A stretch of DNA of 64,000 bases. Source: Ceratobasidium sp. AG-K. Its lineage: Eukaryota; Basidiomycota; Agaricomycetes; Cantharellales; Ceratobasidiaceae. The notes under the pieces were generated by a model, which searched no databases, was not told the DNA's origin, and was given only the letters and a program-made list of their open reading frames with translations. A program made the position numbers and the translations under genes. Positions 44,101 to 53,675 of the stretch are shown here, piece by piece. Where the stretch lies: assembly GCA_037039685.1 (NCBI GenBank), contig JAWNGF010000008.1:1674001-1738000 (forward strand), written 5' to 3'. Numbering within the stretch: position 1 is the first letter of the stretch; each line of letters opens with the position of its first letter.

Positions 44101-45043
44101 GGCAGCGACACGAACGGACAACACCCCGGTCACGGTCCACGCGGATGGAGCGGCAGGGACAGACGGTATTGGAGCAGCGGCGGTCCTGTTCGAGAACGGC
44201 ATACGCAGAATGGAGGCTGGCTTCAGGCTGGCGGATGGGGGCGAGCGTACGGCTTTGGAGGCGGAGGTCGTAGCCCTGCTCCTCGCGTTCCACCTGGTGG
44301 AGAGCGACCCTCCGGTAGAGGAGGTGGTAGTGTACTCGGACTCGCAAGTGGCAATCAGGGCAATACTGGGCGAGAGCACGGCCGTCCCAGGCCTCCTGCT
44401 TAAAGTCACACGAAAGACGCTCCAGAGAGCCAGACGATCGCTTAAAGGGCACAGCCTCCGACTAGCTTGGTGCCCGGCACACGCAGGGATTTTCGGAAAC
44501 GATGAGGCCGACCGAGAAGCGAAGGCTGCAACGCGTGGCAAGACATACCCCCCTAGCCGAATACACCCTTTCCTCTCGACCTACACCCCCCTCAAGGACC
44601 CGCAGAAACTCCGCGAAGATTTCGTCATGGCGAACCGCAAAATGGCTGGCAGACTATGGGCCAACTCGAAGGCGGCAGCCAAGCTGAGAAGGAGACTACA
44701 CATGGTGGATCCTAGGTCCCACTTTGGAATGGTCGACGGCCTTAATCGCTCGAGAGCCACGCTCCTTTTCCGCCTGATCTCAGGACACGTCGCCCTCGGG
44801 TTCCACCTGCATCGTATCAACACCGTAGACACCGACATGTGCTCTTTGTGCAACACAGAGCCCGAAACGGTCACACATTTCATCACACGTTGTCCAGCTT
44901 TAGGGGCGGAACGACACGAGCATCTGGGCTCAAAGGGGCGGGAGTATTTGTCACTCGGCTATCTCCTCTCGTCGCCGGAGGGCACCCGGATTCTTCTCGG
45001 TTTTATCAAGGCCACGGGCCGTTTCGCATCCTCGCTTAGATAG
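41171..45043 (+). CDS. LINE ORF2, endonuclease-reverse transcriptase-RNase H
   Basis: 1,290 residues, uninterrupted. The APE-type endonuclease shows LNVNK, FQEPYL, LLGDMNRHHPMWD, RPDNVF and TDHLPI. The RT shows RPIALLNVSSK, LFLDVKGAFPHA, GIDQGCPLS and the catalytic YIDD (about residue 700). RNase H has HADGAAG, ALEAE, YSDSQVA and GNDEADREA (about residues 985-1120). A C-terminal finger CSLCNTEPETVTHFITRC (about residue 1223) follows. All catalytic residues are present. Translation is probably by termination-reinitiation from ORF1. Confidence 0.9.
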   Translation: MSETPEPYFKGKELVLWQLNVNKSCEAQLAFIHDPRIISASILAFQEPYLDHFNNSRIPAGWRPIYPSTHLTDNAPRSRSMMAIHPMLLTNGWEQVECPCPDITAVRLRTSLGSILVLNIYNPCERNSSLPPIHSILSGTAPDEKCILLGDMNRHHPMWDEDQNSHLFTTANLDLAQTLIELTGTFDLQMALPKDTPTLQSTSTKNYTRPDNVFLSADLLDNLTACDTAPERRPPRTDHLPICTRIQVTPARVYPPLRLNFKDGDWDTYRTELETRLQGLPGRRRIRSQSELDTRVEKLTQAIRDAASASMPRSEICPYTKRWWSKRLTRLRRSVKVAARQSYRHRRSPDHPCHEEHRRARNIYTQQIKDSKREHWECFLEKLDEESIWTASRYVSSNPSDGGRARVPNLSYTDTEGSSASASDNATKSRVLLDAFFPAPPVTPVLPSPSPPTPVCDLPDLTNEDIQRAIKALKPFKASGPDGLPACLYKYAPERLVDHLIPIFRASLRLGIYPALWRQSRTVVLRKPGKPNYTIPKAYRPIALLNVSSKILSACVAYRLNTLAEKHHWLPDHHFGGRAGRTTTDALHLLVQTVKDAWARGQVASALFLDVKGAFPHAVPTRLAENMRAVGVPEPYIVWMLAKLEGRTTCLAFDDYESEQLPVLNGIDQGCPLSVIFYLLYNSGLVRVAREKARERCLGYIDDITYVVWGKTFEDTHAMLEDMMERPGGAMEWSRTHHSEFELDKTACIDFATRKGLPRPELTIGPHSITPSRIHTLLGVCLDQELRWKDQANNALAKGMAWVSQLGRLARFSYGASPAIVQRLYLSVAVPRFTYAADVWFTPVTLSDTPGKKGRGSIGTAKRLARIQNVATRVVLGAMRSTPTDMLDAFASLLPMHLRLNDVCHRAATRLASSPAEHPLAKSVTKCFRGRRKHVPPLQAILQFANCRPADIEKRSLQLARAARGCGVTFPAKTDAKAATRTDNTPVTVHADGAAGTDGIGAAAVLFENGIRRMEAGFRLADGGERTALEAEVVALLLAFHLVESDPPVEEVVVYSDSQVAIRAILGESTAVPGLLLKVTRKTLQRARRSLKGHSLRLAWCPAHAGIFGNDEADREAKAATRGKTYPPSRIHPFLSTYTPLKDPQKLREDFVMANRKMAGRLWANSKAAAKLRRRLHMVDPRSHFGMVDGLNRSRATLLFRLISGHVALGFHLHRINTVDTDMCSLCNTEPETVTHFITRCPALGAERHEHLGSKGREYLSLGYLLSSPEGTRILLGFIKATGRFASSLR

Positions 45044-45253
45044 TTAACATATTTTGTCCTCAGTATCTAGTGTGTCTTCAGTTCCTTCTCTCCTTCCCTC
45101 ATGCTTAGTCTCCCTCTTGTTTTGCTCTGTCCTCCTTTTCCCTTCTCGCTCTGCCCGTAGATCCTTACAGAAGTTTGTACATAAGGCAATGCCTCGACAC
45201 AACTTAATTATATACACGATTCAAAAAAAAAAAAAAAAAAAGGGGGTTCTAGA

Positions 45254-46055
45254 ACCATGATTAGTACAAATTACCATTAAACTTCAATTTGTTTCTTGGC
45301 TGATTCGTGGTGACTAGGAATCTAGCATAGTCGATCTCAAGGCCACTAGGATCAGGCCTGGTGTTCCGTTCTATCTTAGCTCTCATACGCTCTGAGTTCA
45401 TACCAAACAGATAGAACCCAGCAGTTTGCATACGGCCCCAGCTCAAATATGATTGCTTCGGCTGTCAGGACGGGGCCAGCGAACCATGGCCAACTTAACA
45501 GGAAGGGCACGGTGCTTATGGTGAACGTCATATAGTAGAGAAGTACGTCTGGGATCTTTGAATGGCAGACTGAAGGATCCAGGCCACAGGTATTATTTTT
45601 TTAGGCCCGGGGTCGAGTTTAATAGGTCGAGATCCCCTGCTCGTCGGTTACTGATATGAAGCATTTTGGCATTTGCATGGTTTGAATAGTGTCACGTGTC
45701 GGCCAATGTGGCCTATATTCACCCCGAGTAGGAAGGTGGAATACGCCTGGCTCGTGGCATTGGACGAATGGTGAAGTGGCTGAGACCCAGGCATGCCGCA
45801 TGCATGCTCAGCGCGGATACAGTTCGAGTGGCGTTTTGATCCAACATAACCTGCGTAGGGTTTCGGCCGCACGCGGGAGCGAGTCTCACTTCATTTGTCG
45901 CATTTGTGGCCTCGAAGCGACTTTGCCATCGTCTAGGTGGTTGCCTTGTCTGGATGAGACCTCTATCAAGTTTTATCCTAAATAAGGAGTTTGATAATTA
46001 CATGAGCAATGAATGACTAAGCACCCTTAGGACACGTCCACTTCCTGCCTCTATC
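45254..46055 (+). pseudogene. Repeat unit B right part, then intergenic
   Basis: From 45254 the interrupted unit B continues. 45325-45390 matches 31635-31692, and about 45405-45545 matches 38635-38760. After about 45560 no repeat or gene is supported; the last few hundred bases should include the coatomer promoter. Confidence 0.5.
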
Positions 46056-49000
46056 ATGGCCTCTACGATCTCTGAGCAGACGTGCTACACTGTAGTACGC
46101 GAAGACACGACCGAAGGACCCACCAGCCAAGAACTACGAAATGCACTCCAAAAAGGAACTGATGAGACGAAGCTCGAGACGCTTAGGGCAATAATTGTCT
46201 CGACGCTAAATGGCAATCCGCATGTGAGCGGGGCGATCGGAGGTGGAATTGAGCTGACTGGTGCTGTAGCCAACACTGTTGATGCCGATAATTCAATATG
46301 TGCTGCCGTCCAAGAGCAAGGCGCTGAAGAAGATGCTGCACTTTTACTGGGAAGTCTGCCCGAAGCACGACGAGAACGGAAAGCTCAAGCAGGAAATGAT
46401 CCTCGTATGCAATGCCATCCGAAACGACCTGGTAAGGAATTTCAATACGTAGTAGCTGTTGTCTGACCCCCTGCAGCAACACCCTAACGAATACATCCGC
46501 GGTGCGACCCTACGCTCGCTCCAAAAACTCACCGACGCCGAACTACTCGAGCCACTCATCCCCACACTACGCGCTTGTCTCGAACACCGCCACTCTTATG
46601 TCCGCAAAAACGCCGTATTCGCTGTCTACACCACCTATCGGCAGCACGAGAACCTTATTCCCGACGCGCCTGAGTTAATCGAGACATTCCTCGCCGCAGA
46701 GTCAGATTCTACGTGCAAACGCAATGCCTTTGTATTTCTGAGCCAGTGCGCAACAGAGCGTGCGGTTGAGTGGCTAAGCAAGAATGCGGATGCATTGGAG
46801 GGTATGGACGAGCTGCTCCAGATGGCTGCAATTGAGCTCATTAGGAAGGACTGTGCGAGGCCAGGAGCGGATGCTGCCATGCGCGTAGGTACTTGGTTCC
46901 TGATCTATGATATGCTCTGACGCATTATCGTAGCCCCGATACATCCGTATCATCTTTTCCCTTCTCGCCGCCTCTTCTCACAGTGTTAAATACGACGCCG
47001 CAACCACACTCACTTCCCTGACCCAAAACCCTGCCGCAGTTAAAGCTGCCGCTCAGTGCTTTATCGATCTCGTCGCTCGCGAATCGGACAACAACGTCAA
47101 ACTGATTGTCCTCGATCGACTCGAAGTGTTGCACTCGAAACACCAGCATGTGCTCGACCCACTCGTCATGGACTTGCTTAGAGTACTGTCGAGCCCGGAT
47201 ATGGACGTCAGGCGAAAGTGTTTGGGAATTGCCTTGAGTATGGTTACAAGTCGGAATGTGGAAGAGGTCGTGGGGTTGTTGAAAAAGGCGCTGGCGAGAA
47301 CGGTCGAGGCCGAGGCGGAGAAGGTAGGTTCCAATCGGCTTGGGGTATTTCGATTGATCTATCTTAACTTGTCTTACCCTATTCCACTCGTTAGACACCT
47401 GGAACGACCGAGTACCGCCAACTTCTCATTCAGTCGATCCACGTATGCGCCATCCGATTTTCTGAAGTTGCCGCGAGCGTCGTGCATGCGCTCATGGAGT
47501 TCTTGGGAGATACAAACAACCCAGCTGCGGTGGATGTTGTTGCTTTCGTTCGGTGTGTCTTATTTCGCATATCCTTTATAGATGGGGGTCTCTGCCGCAT
47601 ATTCACCCACATCTGAGACCTCCGAAATATCTTGGCTAATACGGATTTGTTCACAGAGAGGTCGTCGAGAAGTTCCCCAACCTACGCGGAGCAATCACCG
47701 CTCGCCTCCTCGAAACCTTTGCGGAAATCAAGTCGGGCAAAGTCTTCCGGGGTGGGCTGTGGATCGTCGGAGAGTATTGTGCTAACGCTTCTGGTATGTC
47801 GCTGCAACCCATGTCCAGTGCAGTATAATGACGGGTAATTGTAGAAATCGAGGCGGTGTTCCAGAAGATTCGCGAGGTATTGGGCGAGATTCCGATTCTC
47901 GCGGCAGAACAGGTGCATACCTCCATAAGATTTGAGAAATAGTATACTTATAACATTCTAGCGCCTTCTCGACGCGGCTAATGCTGCGGCTAACGAGGAA
48001 GAGGACAAGGACAAAAAGGAAACCACCAAGGCTGCCGCGCCTCGTGTCTTGGCGGATGGAACGTATGCGACCGAGACTGCTTATTCGAGCGCTGGGAATG
48101 CGAGACTCGAGGCCGTCAAGGGAGCGAACAAGCCGCCGCTCAGGGGTATGCTCATCGATGCTCGTATGCCTGCTTGCAACTAAATCTGGGAGTGTAGCAT
48201 TGGTGCTTGGTGGAGACTTCTACACTGGTTCGGTTCTGGCGTCTACTTTGACCAAGTTGGTTCTGCGATACGGCGATCTCGAAGGCGCGGATACGAAAAA
48301 GGCCAACTCACTACGTGCCGAGGTAGGCTATCCTCTCTCGGTTTGAATATTTCTGACCGAAGACTAGGCAATGCTCATCATGACGTCCCTCATCCGGGTG
48401 GGCCAGAGCCAGTTCGTGACCGTCCCAATCGACGAAGACTCGCAGGAGCGCATTATGAACTGTGTCCAGACTCTTGCGTCGGCCGAGTTGGCCAAGGATA
48501 CGCGCGTGAAGGAGATGTTCTTGAAGGATACTAAGGCTGCGTATGCCAAGATGGTTGCGCATGAAGAGGTACTTCCCGGTCTCAACAGAGGGATAGATAC
48601 TGAACATGCGCGTAGAAAAAAGCCGCCGAGAAGAAGGCTCGGGATACGAAGAACAGTGCGATACAGGCGGACGATCTTATCACATTTAGACAGTTTACCA
48701 AAAAGGCCACAAACGAAGGACTCGATGACGTAAGCTATCTTGTGTCGGTTAGGGCGAAATCCTAACGACGTTTTGGTAGTACGAGTTAGAGGTCAGCAGA
48801 GCAACAGGTGCTGCAGAGGCTGGCGGAAGCATCATCTCCAACCTTAGTCGTGTCGTGCAGCTCACTGGGTTCTCGGACCCCGTGTATGCCGAGGCGTACG
48901 TCAAGATCCAAGGGTTCGACATTCTTCTCGGTGTGTGTTCTCTGCGTTCAATTCATTCCCTATACTCACTTGAGCCCACAGACGTACTGATTGTTAACCA

Positions 49001-49808
49001 AACGACCGATACGCTGCAAAACCTTGTGATTGAATTCGCTACCCTCGGTGATGTCAAACTCGTCGAACGACCTACGACACACACCCTCGCTCCCCACGGC
49101 TTCCATAGCGTCAAGGCGACTATTAAAGTCTCGTCCACCGAGACGGGTGTGATTTTCGGCAACATTATCTGGGAGGCTGGCACGTCGGAGACGTGTGTAG
49201 TTTTGAACGACATTCATATCGATATTATGGATTACATCAAGCCGGCGTATTGCAACGAAGCGCAGGTGAGTTCGAGTAGTCCAAGGTGGGAGTGGCAATT
49301 GACGTGTTGGAGTAGTTCCGAAGCATGTGGACAGAGTTTGAGTGGGAGAACAGGGTTAATGTCAACACAACGATCACGTACGTGTGTGCTGTGTGCCCCC
49401 TCGGTTGTGGGCTGACGACAGGTTCGCAGCGATCTCCGGGCCTATCTAAGCCACATTATGAAATCAACCAACATGTCCTGCCTTACACCTGAGGCCGCAC
49501 TCTCTGGAGACTGTGATTTCCTGTCCGCAAACATGTATGCGCGGTCGCTGTTTGGTGCGTCCTAGTGGCCGCTCTAAAAAAACTCTACTCAGGCCAAATT
49601 TTAGGCGAAGATGCGTTGGCCAACTTGAGTATTGAAAAGATCGAAGGAACTGGGAACATCCAAGGGCACGTTCGCATTCGAAGCAAGACTCAAGGAATCG
49701 CGCTGTCGCTGGGCGACAAGATCACGTTGGGTGAGTTACCTGTGTCGATGACCGGGTTTACGCTAACAGCTGGTTGTAGCTCAAAAAGAAGTGGCGCCGC
49801 TTGCGTAA
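46056..49808 (+). CDS. SEC26: Coatomer subunit beta (beta-COP)
   Basis: COPI coat subunit for Golgi-to-ER vesicle transport. Exons joined by eye give an HEAT/adaptin-like trunk ([73 protein letters not shown]-type [15 protein letters not shown]). A charged linker follows ([11 protein letters not shown]), and then the beta appendage ([67 protein letters not shown]). It ends AQKEVAPLA at 49808. About a dozen introns of 45-75 nt; the expected size of about 950-1,000 residues fits. No lesion was seen. An essential housekeeping gene; it converges on the esterase with a 174-base gap. Confidence 0.92.
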
Positions 49809-49982
49809 TTGTATTGCCATATGTGTGTATTAGAATCAAAATGGATGGATTTTTTATAGACGACTATCAGCCTGAGCGATCTGCGTGCAACCGAGTTAAC
49901 TTTATCCAACTTGTTATTCTTATGGGGCCCCTCATTCGAAGACTAAAAGGACAGCCTAGTATTCCTAACAAAATGTGTACAT

Positions 49983-51151
49983 CTAGCAACGTGCCCCAGC
50001 GCCTTGGCCAACGGAGTTGACGTAGCCGGAGAGGACACCGCTGGCCGCTGGGCACTTGAGACCAGAGAGGAATGACCAAGCCACTTGGTTTGCACCAGCC
50101 TGCAATACTTAAGGGTTAGCTTTGTGCAATGGAAACGCAATAAGGAACGTACATCATTGGTGTGAGTATGGTCCAAGGGGAAGTAAGACTCGGTGACAGC
50201 TTTTCCGAGCTTAGTGTAAAGGCTAATCGAGGACTAGAATCCTATCACGTTAGACTTGTGTATATGCAAAGAAGACTCGGATAGTGCTCACGGCGAAGTG
50301 ATCGACATAGGGAACTCCCTTCTTGGTCGCAATGTTCTTTGCGTACCCGACAAACTATGTAACTCATTAGCCGATCCACATATAAAGGTCCGGCTAGAAC
50401 ACCTACGCGAGGAGGGGAGTTGATGATAGTGTCGCTGTTTTCATAGGGATTGTTGGGCGTTTGAGCCGAAATGATGGGAGTTGCGCCCTTAGACTTTACC
50501 CCGTCGATCATCCAGCCGACGTAACTATAAGACAGAGCTCAATTAGATGCACTGGTTCTGTATTCCGACGGTGACTTACGTTGGCCAGGTGTAGACGGTC
50601 TCTACCGTACCGTCGGACAACGTGACCGTTTGCGTATCAGTCCCTTCGCCGCCCACGCTCGCACGGTCGCTCGTAGACGGAGAACCGCCGTCGTTGTGTC
50701 CTGAACCAAACACAAGATATATAAACCAACTGCGCAGCATCCAGACATTCCTGAAGCTTACCAAACTCGATAATCACATCTGTGACCAATTTCAGTTACG
50801 TTAGTGAGCCTATAGTCTTGAACAAAGTTTCAGTCTTGACGTACAGTCGCCCGATACTAGAGATGCCTGAACGGCTGCCCATTTCCCCTCGCGCCAGTAG
50901 CTACGCGCACTGCGGCCGCTCACAGCCTTATTGACAACGGTGATACCTTCAAGGTATGTTGGTATTTTAACACCCCAGCTTCATTGAACGGGTCAGCTCT
51001 TCAACCTTACCGCCCAGGACCCGTTAGCTTACCCTTGTATGCCTTCAGAGGCGGAGTGAGATGCCATGGTAGAATCGCCGACCAGGTATAGACTCGGAGC
51101 AGCCAAGACCATGGCGGCCAATGAGACGACGAACGAAAGACGGAACAACAT
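49983..51151 (-). CDS. Rhamnogalacturonan acetylesterase-like SGNH hydrolase (CE12 type)
   Basis: Secreted esterase expected to remove acetyl groups from pectin rhamnogalacturonan. Starts [17 protein letters not shown] (signal peptide) at 51151. SGNH blocks: GDSTMA (Ser nucleophile), [13 protein letters not shown] (Gly), FGHNDGG (Asn), and DHTHTN near the end (Asp and His). Exons also give [17 protein letters not shown] and [18 protein letters not shown]. It ends [14 protein letters not shown] at 49983. Five to seven short introns join in frame. The product acts outside the cell and fits a plant-degrading or pathogenic lifestyle. It looks intact. Confidence 0.87.
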
Positions 51152-52264
51152 GTCGAGGGCGGTGTTTAGACTTGGAGAGATGTGTGCCTTCAGTGCACGT
51201 AGTTGCTTATTTTTATACCCAGTCCTCCAGGTCCGTGCAGCGGTAGGCGCAGGATATTCCGACAAGTAGCCTTCAGTCGTGTTTCACCCGCAGAATTCGA
51301 AGGATCGTTGAACCACGAAGCGACAACAAACCCCATTTACTTCGGGTGCCGTGCACGCCATAATGTGAATCGGGTACCAAAGTGATATAATTAGTTCCGT
51401 CGGAACCTCAAGGAACTCCAATCATTGCTTTTTTGCTGAGTATGATACTACACCTGATATTCCGCTGATCACAAGCGAGCGTCACGAGACGGGATTGATC
51501 CAGAGAAGTGAAGAAAAAGATAGCAACGGCAGCATAACGGGCCGTCGGCCCTTCTACTCTGGACGCCACATCATTTGTTCCGGCCAAGCGATTGTGGTTA
51601 TCATGTGTGCTGGGATCAGATGAGGTCGGGTGATTTCGCGTGCGACTAATTTAGGTAAATTGAGAATTCCCCACATGACTTCGATGGGCCTGTGCAGATG
51701 ATATGGCCTCTGAGCGAATAGCACTATATAGAGATTGCAATCAATATACGTCAGTACACTAGGCTAGTGTGTAGCATGACCTCCGCTAACGAAATCTCCT
51801 TCAGTAATCGGGACTTCAAGAACTCATAGTGCCGTCACGGTGGCGGGCTATGTGGATCCGATCCGCCTTCCGCAACCGCCATATCCTCGCAATATGTCGA
51901 CAAAGTGTGGGCGCATATGTTCCACCCACTCGCAGTACACGCTCATGAGTATATGAGAGCGAATAAATATCTAGGAACGGCCACAATGCCGGTCGGACTA
52001 GCAGTCAACCATGACGGGGTTTCTCACTCCAGGAGCCAGACCGGGAGCAAACATAACGTCGCAACATAGAAGAGGTCCTGGTGGGAGTAAGAGTGTGATA
52101 TTTCACTTCCAGAGTAGGTTCTAATTTCAACGCTAGCCTGCTTCGGTCTCAGAAAATCATAGTGTGGGTCAGGATCTGGTTATCTTAGCGCCTCACCAAA
52201 GGGCATTATAATAACACGCGGCTCATACTTGGTCATCACTCTCGTCCACATTGTCCAAAGCGCT
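51152..52264. other. Intergenic, no gene supported
   Basis: About 1.1 kb upstream of the esterase. AT-rich stretches and short frames only. The decamer TATCTTAGCG occurs at 52181-52190 on the plus strand. Confidence 0.4.
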
Positions 52265-52640
52265 TTTTTAAAAAAAAATCTGGTATAGTATAAAGATGTT
52301 TCGGGGCCTAGCCCTATGTACACCTTCTGTAGAAGAGGCGAGCAAGAGAGAGAGGGGAAAGGAGAGCAAAACAGATATGGAACGGGCTCAGCACGTAGAG
52401 AGATGAATGAAACTGAGCATGGAGAAAGGACGCTAAGCTAGACTATCTAAGAGATTTAGCGAATCGACGTGTGGCTTTGATGAAGCCAAGGAGTGCCTGG
52501 ATGCCCCCAGGTGAGGACAGTAGGAAATCCAGTGAAAGGAAGTCCCGTCCCCTGGAACCCAAGTGCTCGTGTCGATCCTCCCCGTGCGCAGGGCCCAAAG
52601 TGCTTTAACGCAGAATGCGGCTCAAAGATCGGTACATAGG
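52265..52640 (-). mobile_element. 5'-truncated LINE fragment related to the 39083 element
   Basis: On the minus strand the sequence encodes a frame-shifted tail like the end of ORF2 (LLGFIKAT..RFAKSLR then TAG, against LLGFIKATGRFASSLR in the full element). It then has a 3' UTR with the shared ACAGAAG.TGTACATA block and an A/T run at about 52265-52277. Only the last few hundred bases of the element are present. Divergent, so older than the full-length copy. Confidence 0.6.
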
Positions 52641-53554
52641 CGTAAAAAATGACCGGAGACAACTGCTTCGTGTAGGTTCAAAAAAAGGTAGCTCGATCTC
52701 GTTGCACAATGACCGGGTCATACTAGAAGTGGCTCGCGTCCGAGGGGGGCATAAGTTACCTTAGCCTTATTCCGCGATACGCCGACAATTAGACTCGCTT
52801 GAGAACTCTGCCGGAGCTTGGGAATTATCAAGCGCCGGCCAGTGTCGGGTACTCTCCTCAGGGTGATGGGTATGGCTCGCTCGAAGAATAAGATTTCCTA
52901 AAAGTCGGTATCAGGCAAGGTGTGGTCAACATCAAAGGATTTCATCCGGGCCATTTCGAAATAGTGTTGAATAGCGAGGGCGGCGAGTCTAGACTCGTTC
53001 ATGGTCCGTGAATGAGAGTTCACAAGCAGGGTTATTGACTGATGCACATAGTGGCAGCGCAGCGATGAGGTCTGTGCAAGCTGTGGCGCACATGGTATGC
53101 TCGAGACGCTGGCCAATCCACAGTGTCCCGACACGCCGATCACGAGCCGATCACCCCTCACTTCTCGACGTCCACCTCCGTCCTCGCTGGTCCTCTAACC
53201 TGTCCCTGAGTTAGCTCGACTGGCGAATCATGTACACCAACTGAATGTGCTCCACCCAGGACCTCGCCGCCCTTGTTCGTGGTCAATAAACCATCAAAGG
53301 GACAAGACAAAACTTGTGCAACGTGCACTCGCCACCCTCCGAATGAGGATTGTACAAACCTAGGGATAGGGTGCCGAAATCAAATAAGTTATTTCTTACT
53401 TGTACCGGAATTATCAAAAATCCAATGAGCGTAGTCGGTCTGATATCCACCTATTTCGTTGCAGTTTTGGCGCCAGGTGCTTACTTGAGTACTCGGAGGT
53501 AGACAAGTCATCCACGGAAGCATTGTTGTAATGGTTTGTTTCCATCAGCGTGGA
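52641..53554. other. Intergenic upstream of NLR copy 2
   Basis: About 900 bases without a supported gene. Short frames on both strands have no domain. Together with the next 120 bases it forms the upstream region of the NLR gene. Confidence 0.4.
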
Positions 53555-53564
53555 TATCTTAGCG
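53555..53564 (+). promoter_or_regulatory. TATCTTAGCG decamer, distal copy
   Basis: Second copy upstream of NLR copy 2, 111 bases before the ATG and 52 bases from the proximal copy, about five helical turns. Candidate regulatory site only. Confidence 0.35.
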
Positions 53565-53606
53565 AGCCCACCAATCAGTAGCAATCATTTGATCCCAAGT
53601 TTGGGT

Positions 53607-53616
53607 TATCTTAGCG
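53607..53616 (+). promoter_or_regulatory. TATCTTAGCG decamer, proximal copy
   Basis: Lies 59 bases upstream of the NLR copy 2 start codon, a position comparable to the copy about 50 bases upstream of NLR copy 1. Candidate regulatory site only. Confidence 0.4.
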
Positions 53617-53675
53617 CTGCATCTGGCGTGCCCTTCAGACGCGACCACGACAACTTGATCATCAATTAACTCACA

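Larger units (their letters stand above)
39083..45241 (+). mobile_element. Full-length non-LTR retrotransposon (LINE) with APE endonuclease and RNase H
   Basis: Bounded by the 12-bp target duplication GGGGGTTCTAGA (39071-39082 and 45242-45253) and ending in a 19-nt A tail (45223-45241). It has a CT-rich 5' leader of about 150 bp, two complete ORFs and a ~180-bp 3' UTR. Both ORFs are open, so it may be active or very recently active. The domain order (zinc-knuckle ORF1; APE-RT-RNase H ORF2) fits the I/Tad1 group. Confidence 0.92.

Noticed and set aside
43531..44541. Large open frames on both strands inside LINE ORF2
   Set aside because: Shadows of the real RT-RNase H frame, which carries all catalytic motifs.
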